In this document: one piece after another, positions 1 to 7,700 of the stretch
Position numbering within the stretch: position 1 is the stretch's first letter
How the letters are laid out: each line of letters starts with the position of its first letter
Assembly: GCA_027596075.1 (NCBI GenBank)
Contig: JADGJC010000355.1
Coordinates: 22,487 to 33,140, forward strand
Length of the DNA stretch: 10,654 bases
From: Rhizophlyctis rosea
Taxonomy: Eukaryota; Chytridiomycota; Chytridiomycetes; Rhizophlyctidales; Rhizophlyctidaceae
Reading direction: 5' to 3'
The notes under the pieces: generated by a model
Databases searched by the model: none
Told to the model about the DNA's origin: nothing
The model's input: only the letters and a program-made list of their open reading frames with translations
Program-made: the position numbers and the translations under genes

Positions 1-4
1 CCCC

Positions 5-16
5 GGTTAATTAACC
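5..16. repeat. 12-bp perfect palindrome at the left edge
   Basis: GGTTAATTAACC reads the same on both strands and sits at the start of the window. It is too short to assign a role. It could be a protein-binding site or chance. It is not a canonical TTAGGG-type telomere unit. Confidence 0.4.
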
Positions 17-93
17 CTTGTTTTGGTTCACATTTTGCCCGTGGCCCTGGTAATATTACCCCCCAAATCCAGTAATAAACTTCCTTGCAGGGT

Positions 94-116
94 CCCCCCC
101 CCCCCCCCCCCCCCCC
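94..116 (+). repeat. 23-base poly-C tract
   Basis: An uninterrupted run of 23 C lies about 100 bases from the left edge. On the minus strand it is a G run lying beyond the P-loop coding frame. Such runs form G-quadruplex-type structures and are prone to length error in sequencing, so reading frames crossing it should not be trusted. A similar run of 18 C occurs near the right edge. Confidence 0.95.
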
Positions 117-191
117 ACGACTACACTCTCCTTGCATGTCCCCACCGCATGCAACACATGAAAAACGGCGAAACCCGAACCTCCACATTAC

Positions 192-826
192 CTGGACTCC
201 CTTTTCCAACCACTGAAAAATCCTCCCAAAAAGCGGCTTATGATCAACGTCCTCAAACACATCCTCCCAACTCGCCATCCCTTCCGGAGGTTGCAACCAC
301 TCCGGTGTAGCAACGCCCGCGTGATCAAGCGCATCGCATGTCAATTGTGCCAAGTATGTCGTGGCCTGGATCTCGTCTATTTGATTCCATCTGTCGCCTC
401 TGCGCTGGGGATTCGGAAGTTCACGTGCTAGTCATTTCTGAAAGATCCATTTCTTCAAACGACACAGACCCGCAAGCACATACAACATTGTAAATTTGCC
501 GACCCCATCGGCACCAGTCAAGATCATCCCTATAAAAAATGGAAAGGAAGCGCTTAAATGACCTGCCAATCGAATTGATACGACGCACCATAATGACCAA
601 CCTTCCAAGGTACGATCCTGGTTTCCAACAAGTTTCTTCACGTCATTCCATAAAGTATGCAATTACTTCCTATATACAAAGCCGGACCCCAATCGCTTCG
701 CGCTGCAGCCCTTGGGCATGGATGGAAAGAGAAATCAAGCGCCTTTGAAACTCCAGGCTCATATGGCTCGTCATTGTCCAAGGATTTCAATAGATCATCG
801 ATAGGTGGAGAATTTTGGGTGGCCAT
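192..826 (-). pseudogene. P-loop NTPase-like gene, broken by two TGA codons; one candidate intron
   Basis: The best gene candidate in the window. The chosen start is the ATG at 826-824, in a good eukaryotic context (GTCGGCCATGGCC); the product begins MATQNSPPIDDLLKSL. After about 60 codons there is an in-frame TGA (640-638), and the frame continues with RNLLETRIVPWKVGHYG. Removing a candidate 59-nt intron (588-530) joins this to a frame with a hydrophobic strand and a Walker A-like motif, GADGVGKFT (515-489). The family consensus is GxxxxGK[ST]; here F stands where S/T is expected. An amphipathic segment follows (LYVLAGLCRLKKWIF), then a second TGA (434-432), then LARELPNPQRRGDRW and GMASWEDVFEDVDHK. 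By hand count G is about 42% at first and 20% at second codon positions near 190-300, which supports coding. A CAG|GTAATG donor-like site at 192/191 may end this exon. Role inferred: ATP/GTP-binding protein of the broad AAA/STAND/DAP3-like P-loop class; family not identified. Both TGAs could come from CGA. Confidence 0.45.
530..588 (-). other. Candidate 59-nt spliceosomal intron in the P-loop gene
   Basis: On the minus strand the segment starts GTGCGT (588) and ends in a pyrimidine-rich stretch and TTTTTTATAG (530). Splicing leaves one base (G589) that joins GG at 529-528 to make a glycine codon, so the upstream frame (…KVGHYG) runs directly into MILTGADGVGK. It also removes the only TAA (556-554) in the upstream frame. 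The length is typical of fungal introns. No clear branch-point motif is visible, so an indel in a dead gene remains possible. Confidence 0.35.
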
Positions 827-990
827 GGCCGACGGGAAGTTCCAAGGTTGACAGGTAGATACAGACACTCCAATGACGGAAAATTTGGACGGTTCCTATT
901 GACAACAATTTCCTTGTTCGTCGACAAGTAGTACAAGTGGACGGAGAGCAAAACGATATTTACAGGGAGGGTGCAAAGTGGGTCGGTGGG

Positions 991-1002
991 ACGTCACACG
1001 TG
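991..1002. promoter_or_regulatory. Adjacent ACGTCA (CRE-type) and CACGTG (E/G-box) motifs
   Basis: ACGTCA (991-996) abuts CACGTG (997-1002). These are classical bZIP and bHLH/bZIP binding cores in eukaryotes. They lie about 165 bp upstream of the minus-strand ATG at 826 and just upstream of the open frame on the plus strand from 1014, so a shared divergent promoter is possible. Short motifs like these also occur by chance. Confidence 0.2.
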
Positions 1003-1013
1003 GGGGACCTTGA

Positions 1014-1496
1014 CCTCATATCCTCAGAATTTTTGTATATGCAGACCTGAGGATGAGAGCACCAGACTTCGTGCCATTGAAACTGCGGAAGAGACTTCAT
1101 GAGTTCAGTCTCATATGGACATGTTGAAAAAACCTTCAAGTGCGGGGAACAGGTTCACAGAAAGTGCGCACAAGGGTGGGAAAGGGAATATGTCGAAAAC
1201 ATGTGGAACGGCTGTGGGTGCGCTGTGGCCCGTGGGAAGCAAACGAGACAACTGTCCTCCAGGTTTTAACCTTCGGCAGGGTGAAGAAAGTGCTGAACTT
1301 GCTGACCAAGAGTGCTGACTATGGGGTGTGGCGCATTTCGTTTTGTTTACATCGACAATTGATCAATGATCTGATCACATTCATCCCCCACCCCAACTTG
1401 CATGTAGGTATATCCGTTTGCTTGCATGTCCGACAACTGAACAATGAAATGCAATGCCCTTATTTTAAACGGGTCTTGGATGCGTACGATCTTTAA
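1014..1496 (+). pseudogene. Unrecognised open frame interrupted once by TGA
   Basis: The frame is open from 1014 to a TAA at 1494-1496 except for one TGA at 1125-1127, about 160 codons in all. The first ATG is at 1053 (MRAPDFVPLKLRKRL). After the TGA it reads on into KHVERLWVRCGPWEANE and LNLLTKSADYG. I recognise no domain. G is not enriched at first codon positions, and another frame (1115-1318) shows slightly more first-position G, so the coding claim is weak. It could be a decayed gene, an exon, or a chance opening. Confidence 0.18.
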
Positions 1497-1698
1497 GATA
1501 TTTGATAACTCGCTGGAGATCAATCCAACAACTGCAAAGGAACGTTATGGATGCGGCAATTACACAGGTGGCCAACGGCCTGACAACCCGCGTGCAGATA
1601 TCATCCGGAATTTGAAATATGATAGTGACTCCTTCATAATCAACATTCCCAGATCCTCACTCCCGAACATTGTTACTGAACAAAAAAGAGATCCATGA
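1444..1698 (+). CDS. Hypothetical ORF, 84 aa, with weak coding signal
   Basis: It starts at ATG 1444 and ends at TGA 1696-1698. It includes DNSLEINPTTAKERYG and RADIIRNLKYDSDSF. By hand count over the frame, first codon positions are purine in about 69% and third positions pyrimidine in about 64%, an RNY pattern above the local base composition. No domain is recognised. Past the TGA the same frame stays free of TAA and TAG to 2631, with seven more TGA codons counting from 1438; see the findings. It overlaps the end of the preceding frame (1014-1496). It could be one exon of a larger decayed gene. Confidence 0.25.
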   Translation: MKCNALILNGSWMRTIFKIFDNSLEINPTTAKERYGCGNYTGGQRPDNPRADIIRNLKYDSDSFIINIPRSSLPNIVTEQKRDP

Positions 1699-2070
1699 AA
1701 AGGCAAGATCTTTCGTTTGCACATTGAAGAGAATGAGAGCATTTGGTTCTCATCTCCCTCGCTTACCCACAACCACAAACTGCCATACGGATCACATATC
1801 TCAGTATTCCACCAACAGTACACTACAAAGGATAATGGGGCGCATGCACAGGGCTGAACACATGATGAAATCAAAAAGGCAAAACGAATCAACATTATAA
1901 CTTTACGGAAGGCATGATGAATGAACCACATCCACGCCCTTTATCATCCAATAATCGCAGCTCAACTCAGCACTGAGACAATGAGACCCACCCTAGTCAT
2001 GTCTCTGCGCAGTGATCTACTAACCCACTCCTCTCCTCAAACAGAAAAGTACATCAACAACAACAACGAT

Positions 2071-2085
2071 CCCTCCCCCGGAGGG
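2071..2085. repeat. GC-rich hairpin with 6-bp stem
   Basis: CCCTCC (2071-2076) is complementary to GGAGGG (2080-2085) with a 3-base CCC loop. A (CAA)n-like stretch precedes it at about 2052-2067. The stem is too short for a confident role; there is no T run after it to suggest a terminator. Confidence 0.3.
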
Positions 2086-2382
2086 GGCCCAAAGTTGCGC
2101 ACAAACAGCTTCATCTCCTCAACTTGAAAGGAGAAAAATAAACTCCAATCGATATACCACCAATTTTTATCATCCGCTCGCCTGTATGCACAATTTCACA
2201 ATGACCGCAAAAAAGGATGACTCGCAATGTGCAGTGGCCTCACTCCTGCGCTGTTAACAAAATCGAGTTCCGACCGATCGACAGACTCGACACATTTGCA
2301 ACGTGGCAAGATGAACGTTCTTCAAGTTCGCAAGTTTCCGCCGCCACTTGCGTGGAATCAAAGGACATCACCCAATACACCA

Positions 2383-2709
2383 TCATGAAAGAGTTCCAAC
2401 ACCCTTAGTGAAATCATATCCATTGGTCATACTCTCGACGGAATTGTACAGTGGGGTTACAGAAGTTGGGCTGCACCTCTTAATAGTCAGAAAGCGAACC
2501 CTTCCTTCTTCGTTGCCCATCTCCACTTCATTCGTTCCATCCCCGCGGAGGATTCGAAGCTCCGAGACGCATACATAGATCCTCAAATTTGCGTCAGAGG
2601 CGAGAGGGAAAGAGGCGGGCAAAAGAAATAAACAATCAGGTGTGACGGTCTCTTCCAGAACGGCCGGAAAGCGCAACAGATATCCAAACGAGCCCCAACG
2701 ACTTCTCAA
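2383..2709 (-). CDS. Hypothetical ORF, 108 codons, no recognised domain
   Basis: The frame opens with TTG at 2709 (no ATG at the start) and ends with TGA at 2385-2383. It contains ELRILRGDGTNEVEMGNEEG and VRFLTIKRCSPTSV. First codon positions are G in about a third of codons against about a quarter elsewhere, a mild coding signal. The plus-strand frame in matching register (mod 1, 1408-2631) is open over the same bases, so the signal cannot be assigned to one strand by eye. Function unknown; could be an exon or chance. Confidence 0.2.
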   Translation of the reverse strand: MRSRWGSFGYLLRFPAVLEETVTPDCLFLLPASFPLASDANLRIYVCVSELRILRGDGTNEVEMGNEEGRVRFLTIKRCSPTSVTPLYNSVESMTNGYDFTKGVGTLS

Positions 2710-2983
2710 TTATAAGCAAATGCGATCAAGTGAGAAAGCATTCCAAATGCACTTCTGCACCACCCGACTGCCCCGTCTCCCTTGCCACTCAATTACGCCT
2801 AGCCGCTCCGCCCAAAAGAACATCCTTCACATTTTTCATTTTCCATTTCTTCCCCATCGGGGCCTAATGGGTATCAACCTGTCTTTCGCCAAACCGAAAA
2901 AGGATGCCATTCGCGATTTGATTCGACATCCTGACCACCAAGTCCTTTATGATTATCCGATGCTCTACAAGGCACACCAATAA
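2642..2983 (+). CDS. Hypothetical ORF, 113 codons, no recognised domain
   Basis: It begins at GTG 2642 and ends at TAA 2981-2983. The C-terminal part looks most protein-like (GINLSFAKPKKDAIRDL, then IRHPDHQVLYDYPMLYK). The N-terminal half is rich in S, R, P and H, as expected of translated non-coding A+C-rich DNA. First codon positions show no clear purine bias. It overlaps the minus frame ending upstream by 68 bases. Low certainty. Confidence 0.15.
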   Translation: MTVSSRTAGKRNRYPNEPQRLLNYKQMRSSEKAFQMHFCTTRLPRLPCHSITPSRSAQKNILHIFHFPFLPHRGLMGINLSFAKPKKDAIRDLIRHPDHQVLYDYPMLYKAHQ

Positions 2984-3575
2984 AAGAGTATTTCCCATTG
3001 CCAAGAACACTGCATCCCTTCACACAAAACAAAAATGAAGTAATAGAGCAACTCTCATGATTGACCGTAGGTTCAAAACCATTTGGCCATGCCCATAGTC
3101 AGATTCCAAGACCCCAGCATGATGTGGTTTTACTCCCGAAAGTAACAGTAACCATCCCGCATTCCAGCAAACATGCACTTGAGGCCTTTTGGCTCACCCA
3201 TGGCCCACCCGAGCAAAGCGAGCAGTGCTTTTAAACGCTCTCGTCAAAAAAAAAAGCCTGAACCAGAATTTGATCTCAGGGACGAGGCCTGAATCCAGAT
3301 CTTATGGCCCAAACCATTCTGCAACGGCTAGGACGAGGGCACGTATACACACTAAAGTGCAGCCGGCCTCACATGATCAGATGAGTTGCAAAGTCAATTC
3401 GAATGGCGCACAGAAAAGGAAAAGTGGAACCGGTGGGCGCAAAAACGTTAACGCAGGCTGGGAATGCCTAGACGCTCTCAAGGGCATGTTACATTACAAC
3501 ACCCTCTCATTACCGATTTGTTCACATTATACTCCCGTCTCCCAATCTAATCGCCGGTAAGGAACCAAAGCAATA
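2984..3575. other. Interval without a supported gene
   Basis: The interval holds a plus-strand open frame of 123 codons (3189-3560). Its product is rich in K, R, N, S and T, has no recognisable domain and no clear codon-position signal, so I do not call it a gene. A run of ten A lies at about 3245-3255. No RNA gene or repeat copy is seen here. Confidence 0.4.
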
Positions 3576-3923
3576 ATGACATCGAGTAAACAAAGATGCT
3601 TCACAACGGCCAATACATGCATATTCGGCAACCGAAATCCACCCTCAATCATCTCGGTCCGCTGGCATGAAGAGAATTTTGAGGATGACTCCGGCGAAGT
3701 TGGGACAAACTCGAAAATTGTCAAATACAAGTGGCAAAAGATGATCAAACACACAAGGGACATGCAGGTTGGAAGAGGCAATATCCCAAACCGTGGCATC
3801 CGAGTCCACCACATCGATACTATCAATCGCATCCTTCCAAATCTACAATACCTGTTCACGGTCAAACAGAAATCCACATATCAAACATTACAGTCATTAC
3901 CAGGCAAACGACAGGATGGGTAA
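3576..3923 (+). CDS. Hypothetical ORF, 115 aa, with weak coding signal
   Basis: It starts at ATG 3576 and ends at TAA 3921-3923. The central part (codons about 27-100) is the most natural-looking: RWHEENFEDDSGEVG, KYKWQKMIKHTRDMQ, GNIPNRGIRVHHIDT and INRILPNLQYLF. Over that part about 64% of first positions are purine and third positions favour C or G. The protein would be basic and soluble, with no signal peptide, membrane segment or motif I recognise. The last codons overlap GCAAACGACAGGATGGG (3904-3920), which resembles the repeat core found downstream. It could be an exon remnant of a transposon or host gene. Confidence 0.27.
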   Translation: MTSSKQRCFTTANTCIFGNRNPPSIISVRWHEENFEDDSGEVGTNSKIVKYKWQKMIKHTRDMQVGRGNIPNRGIRVHHIDTINRILPNLQYLFTVKQKSTYQTLQSLPGKRQDG

Positions 3924-4177
3924 GCATTTTGTTGGAATTCTCATTGATGCTTAACACATCGTTGGCCATTCGAATTGCCCCTTGGGACCTCCTATTTGTG
4001 AGACAGGACAAGTACGCGAATTCTGCGTCGATCTTCTTTTGGATGCGCGTTTCTCAGAATCGCCCATGCTGCGGTACTGGATGAAGACGGTCAACTGGGA
4101 GCCGACACGCTAGCCCCAATTCATAGAGCAAGACGTGAATGCCATATGTTAAAAAGAAGAAATGAACGCACAATTTG

Positions 4178-5521
4178 TGTTGAACGTGCGGATCAATCGA
4201 CAAGCTTCTCGGCGGAATCCGTGAGACTACTGTAATAATGGCATCAATTTCCGTCATACTTCGCCAATGCCCTGTAACTTCCAGTGGACTGTGGTCCCCC
4301 AAAGTACCAAACTCACAGTCTCACAGTCTCACCTAGTTGATCCCCACTTCCTGGGGCATCGCAACTGTCGTACACATTGCCTCATGTAAGAGGGTTCAGA
4401 AACCTCCAACCGAACTTGTCGACGCCAAGGTTTTTTTTGTCATTTTTGGCGAGAAAAAGGTTATGGAATAACGGAGGAAGTCAGAGGCCAATTTCATGGG
4501 GACAACCAATGACAGTCAGCATCCATTTCACACACAACATTCATCAATTGTGGAAGGGTTGGCAAATTGCCACTTGGTACCTTTGCAGCTTCCCCACCAA
4601 GACGTCCAAGACTATCGCTTTGTGCTGCCTAATGTTTGGTCTTGCATGCAACGTGCAGGAACATGCAAGGTGATGTTTTCGGTAGTGAACGTTCAACAAG
4701 ACCGAAAAAGGTTCTGCGAATTACTGCTAGAACTTGCCAGGAAGCTCGCAGGTTTTCACCCATTCGTGCCCTTGCGACATGACACAACGCCTATACGCCA
4801 ATCATACGCCAATCCCCAATCATCCTGCTTGAATCTTGACCCGCCACTGATGTGCCAAGACATGGTCACCGAACAGCAATTCCCCACTAAGCTCAGTAAG
4901 GTGATCAAATAGATATTGTGTCGATCGGTGACGGGCCCGTCACTTTCCTCTACGTCAACAAGACGACCAAAAGGAAGAAAAGGCCATTCAGGACACCGAT
5001 GGCGGGGAAGAGACATATAGAACTCTGCTCCCAGCTTTTCGTCACCCATTACACTCATATACGCAATAGAAACATATTCACGGCAGCTCGCATCAACCAA
5101 AGTCCACTTAATCATCTGTGTTCCAAAGCTTGACAACTACGCGGCCGGGCAAGAGCTTTACATCATCACGGACTCGGACATAGGTTGCACATCCAGAACA
5201 AGACGCCCCAACCATGCTCTCCCAAACCTTCTTCAGACAGTGGCGGCCAGGGAGCATCAACTGCATCATGAAAACCCGTCTCCAATGGCCATGATCATCT
5301 GCCAGTTACTCGACTTTGCATCTAAATGGATCCGCCCATCAACCGAATCCTGCGTGCTTGAAGATATATCGAATATCATCAAGGACAATCATCGACCCGG
5401 ATGTGCGCCATATTTCTCCTTTCTGGTTGAAGGTGGCGGATCCCACCAGTCATGTTGGCGACACGCTCGAACAACCGTCCATTTGCATTACCCGCTTCCC
5501 TCCGGATCAGGAAAGGAGAAG
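4178..5521 (+). pseudogene. Unrecognised coding remnant interrupted by TAG/TAA only
   Basis: One frame is open for about 448 codons except for TAG 4334, TAA 4469, TAG 4910 and TAG 5018, ending at TAA 5522. The strongest part is 4337-4468 (ELVDAKVFFVIFGEKKVME at its end), where G is about 38% of first and 12% of second codon positions. The next open segment (ATG 4496 to 4912) includes DYRFVLPNVWSCMQ and RKRFCELLLELARKLAG, with first-position G about 32%. The last segment (5021-5521) includes KVHLIICVPKLDNYAAG and ELYIITDSDIG. No domain is recognised. This is most simply a decayed gene. The alternative, chance opening in DNA poor in T and G, is not excluded. A minus frame (4756-5136) overlaps it and also reads plausibly. 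Confidence 0.28.
4312..4332 (+). repeat. 8-bp microsatellite-like repeat, 2.6 copies
   Basis: CTCACAGT is repeated twice and followed by CTCAC. It lies inside the decayed frame just before its first in-frame TAG (4334). It may reflect a local slippage duplication. Confidence 0.7.
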
Positions 5522-5784
5522 TAAAGCGAATATGACTTTGGTGGGAAAGTCAAACCCTTTTTATTCTTCTCGCTCTTCATCAGTCCATTAAAGTCCGTTC
5601 CCGACGGATCCCCATCCCAAACATTCAAAAGAAAGCACAACAAAGAATGGCATAGCTGGGACCCACCTCGACACATGGACTAGCCCTCTGATTTGCAGTG
5701 GAAGCAACATCCACCATAAAGCACATTACCTTCTCAACACTCAATACACCACTAGGCTTATACCCTGCGCGCACCAGATTGTGA

Positions 5785-6240
5785 CACATTCATTCACTAC
5801 CCCTATTCTCCACATCACCCGTCACCAGCCATCAAGTTCTCTCTCAAAACCGGATCCGTAAGACTCGTGTCCCGCGGCACTCGAAGATTGGGATAAAAGA
5901 GCAGGGCAAAAAAAAATTTGGGAGGTCCCTTATCCTCGCCAGCTTCATATCAAGTCTGCGGACATGGGGCGAGTTGTTTAGTTTGTTTCAGCGTTCCGGA
6001 CCGAAGCTAACTCCGGTCGATCTCACAGGGAAATTTCCAATGTACTCGAAGACACCTTTCTACCCTGCACTACAGAAAAGCGTTCCCTTTCAAATGCATT
6101 ATGTCAAAACTGATGCAGATGAATGCTTTCCGTATTTAAGTCAACTGCAAATCCCCTCACCAACTCCATTGACCCTTTTTTTGTGTGTCGGAGGACCCGG
6201 GAGATGCTTTTCTCCTGACCATCAAATCGCGTTCTTTTAA
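5785..6240 (+). CDS. Open frame of 151 codons without early ATG
   Basis: The frame is open in the standard code from 5785 (after TGA 5782) to TAA 6238-6240. The first in-frame ATG is late (6040). It includes SKIGIKEQGKKKFGRSL, ASFISSLRTWGELF and TGKFPMYSKTPFYPALQ. If real it would be an exon or the end of a longer gene. It overlaps the minus-strand frame 5978-6619, which reads better over 6100-6240, so at most one of the two is likely to be coding there. No domain is recognised. Confidence 0.15.
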   Translation, partial: HIHSLPLFSTSPVTSHQVLSQNRIRKTRVPRHSKIGIKEQGKKKFGRSLILASFISSLRTWGELFSLFQRSGPKLTPVDLTGKFPMYSKTPFYPALQKSVPFQMHYVKTDADECFPYLSQLQIPSPTPLTLFLCVGGPGRCFSPDHQIAFF

Positions 6241-6601
6241 AGCCACCGCATGGAACGGTCGATAACAAAACACAAGCCCCACTGGCATTTGTTGCGTCGT
6301 TTGGGATGTGGAACATTCCATGCTGAAAAAAGGTACTCCCGATTATTGCAATCATCGAGTTTCCCGGCACAGTCAGCTTGGACACTCGCTGTTTCATGGA
6401 CGCTGATCTGCACATTACATCTCTCACACATAACACAAACCTTAGCAGAACGAAACACAGTGGACTCAGTTCAACACGAGAGAGAACAATCAACATCCTT
6501 CTGCAAAAGATAGAGTGGGTAGTCGATACCCATTCAACACAATGAGAAACAGAAAAGTTCGAAACGATGGGGGGAGTTTGAGATGACGGACTTGATGCCA
6601 C
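6104..6601 (-). CDS. Longest minus-strand ORF, 165 codons, unrecognised
   Basis: It opens with GTG at 6601 (frame open from 6619) and ends at TGA 6106-6104. The C-terminal two thirds look most like a protein: SKLTVPGNSMIAIIG, FHIPNDATNASGACVLL, GGFKRTRFDGQEKSI and MELVRGFAVDLNTESI. First-position G is about 29%, only slightly above background. Beyond the TGA the frame stays free of TAA/TAG to 5978, with one more TGA (6025-6023). The segment FCRRML comes from the first copy of the downstream repeat core (6499-6522), so the N-terminal part overlaps the repeat field. No family recognised; could be a decayed gene end. Confidence 0.25.
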   Translation of the reverse strand: MASSPSSQTPPIVSNFSVSHCVEWVSTTHSIFCRRMLIVLSRVELSPLCFVLLRFVLCVRDVMCRSASMKQRVSKLTVPGNSMIAIIGSTFFQHGMFHIPNDATNASGACVLLSTVPCGGFKRTRFDGQEKSISRVLRHTKKGSMELVRGFAVDLNTESIHLHQF

Positions 6602-7019
6602 TAAGCGAGACCATCCTCTCTAAAGCGTTCCGTTTCCCATGATTGTTCAAATTGCAGGGCGCAGAAAGCCAAAGATGCCAGTTTCCCCCAATCTGAGTAT
6701 GGACACAGGAATCCTTTCATAGGACACGCAAAAACCCATAAAAGCAATGACGAACCGACTTACAGAGGTGTACGGGACTGCTCAAGAGGTCCTCCGAATC
6801 CGAGCAAACCAATTCTACTTGCAAACTGACAAGCCCGGTAGGACACTCACGCATCAAGACCCAACGCCATCCATACTTGATAGATCCCCAAAAAGCTATT
6901 CGAAGGGTGGTAAAAAGGAATGATTACAGCCCTATTGTTATGCGGAAAGCATAACAATTCAAGATACACTGCACTGCCTTCATCGTCCCCCGGGCCTCCC
7001 ACAACAACGACGACGCATT

Positions 7020-7700
7020 ATAGCATTCTTCAGAAATCGGATACAAAGGTGTATACAATAGCAGACCACGTCAGCATCCATGTACTACATACGCCTACTC
7101 AAACCCGTTGCCGAAAAGGAAAAGCAGCAAGGTACCAACCACCGCTTATGGACGGCGTATGAGGCATTCCATCGGAAACCGCTCTGTCAATCAGAACAAC
7201 AACCCTTCAATCAAGACCAAGAAAACCGAAATTCACCCATAAAATATTCCATTTTACATACCAAACCGTACCCGTTCCCTACATGTGGGCATATGGAACC
7301 GCCCGCAATCAGAAACAAGGCAAATATAAACGAAATCAACTGGGTCTTGGACACTGACGGCCCTCAGAAGCTGTTTTGCAATCGAAAAACATCCTTTTAT
7401 CTCACATCACTGACAATTACCACGGATAGACACGAATCTCCTTCTGCATAGGGTGAGTATACTATGCACCGCACCCAGAACCATCGTCCCATATATGGGA
7501 TACATATCCAAGACCCAGCCAAACAGGACAAAAAGAAGACTGAAACGCTCCTGCACATTGACGGCTCCGCAGACGTCATCGCAGGATTTTCCTACCGCCC
7601 TTACATCTCTCACCAACCATCAAGCACAGCCCACCCACAATGACCCATAGACGCATCAGCGCATTCTTCTGCAAACGGACAGGGCGGGTATGACATCATC
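7020..7700. repeat. Segmental repeat copy A (partner at 9340-10010)
   Basis: This copy matches the downstream segment in the same order over several blocks: GGTACCAACC then CATTCCATC (7130-7173, partner 9454-9498), ACCAAGAA (7216, partner 9543), AAAAAGAAGA followed by CTCCTGCACATTGACGGCT (7530-7566, partner 9850-9884), and the core at 7671 (partner 9986). Offsets are about 2,315-2,327 bp throughout. Identity between blocks is low, so the duplication is old. Confidence 0.65.

Noticed and set aside
1..17. Telomere-like reading of TTAACCC at the left edge
   Set aside because: A single unit, part of a palindrome, with no tandem copies following.
23..310. Plus ORF of 95 codons crossing the poly-C run
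   Set aside because: It has a proline stretch made by the C run and low-complexity sequence, and lies opposite the better-supported P-loop frame.
1560..1931. Minus ORF of 123 codons opposite the 1444-1698 frame
   Set aside because: Not in the register that carries the RNY signal. Its cysteine- and phenylalanine-rich product looks like an antisense shadow.
4756..5136. Minus ORF of 126 codons opposite the decayed plus frame
   Set aside because: It reads plausibly (SVMGDEKLGAEFYMSL) but starts at TTG, has no recognised domain, and is followed upstream by many stops. The plus frame has the stronger first-position G signal nearby. Kept only as an alternative.
4178..6165. Ciliate code (TAA/TAG as glutamine) as an explanation for the TGA-free frame
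   Set aside because: A TGA-free run of this length is expected by chance about once in several windows of this composition. Other gene-like frames here are broken by TGA instead.
6604..7019. Possible gene in the stretch after the minus ORF
   Set aside because: No frame over 60 codons with a coding signal; only one weak repeat core at 6821. Nothing else seen.
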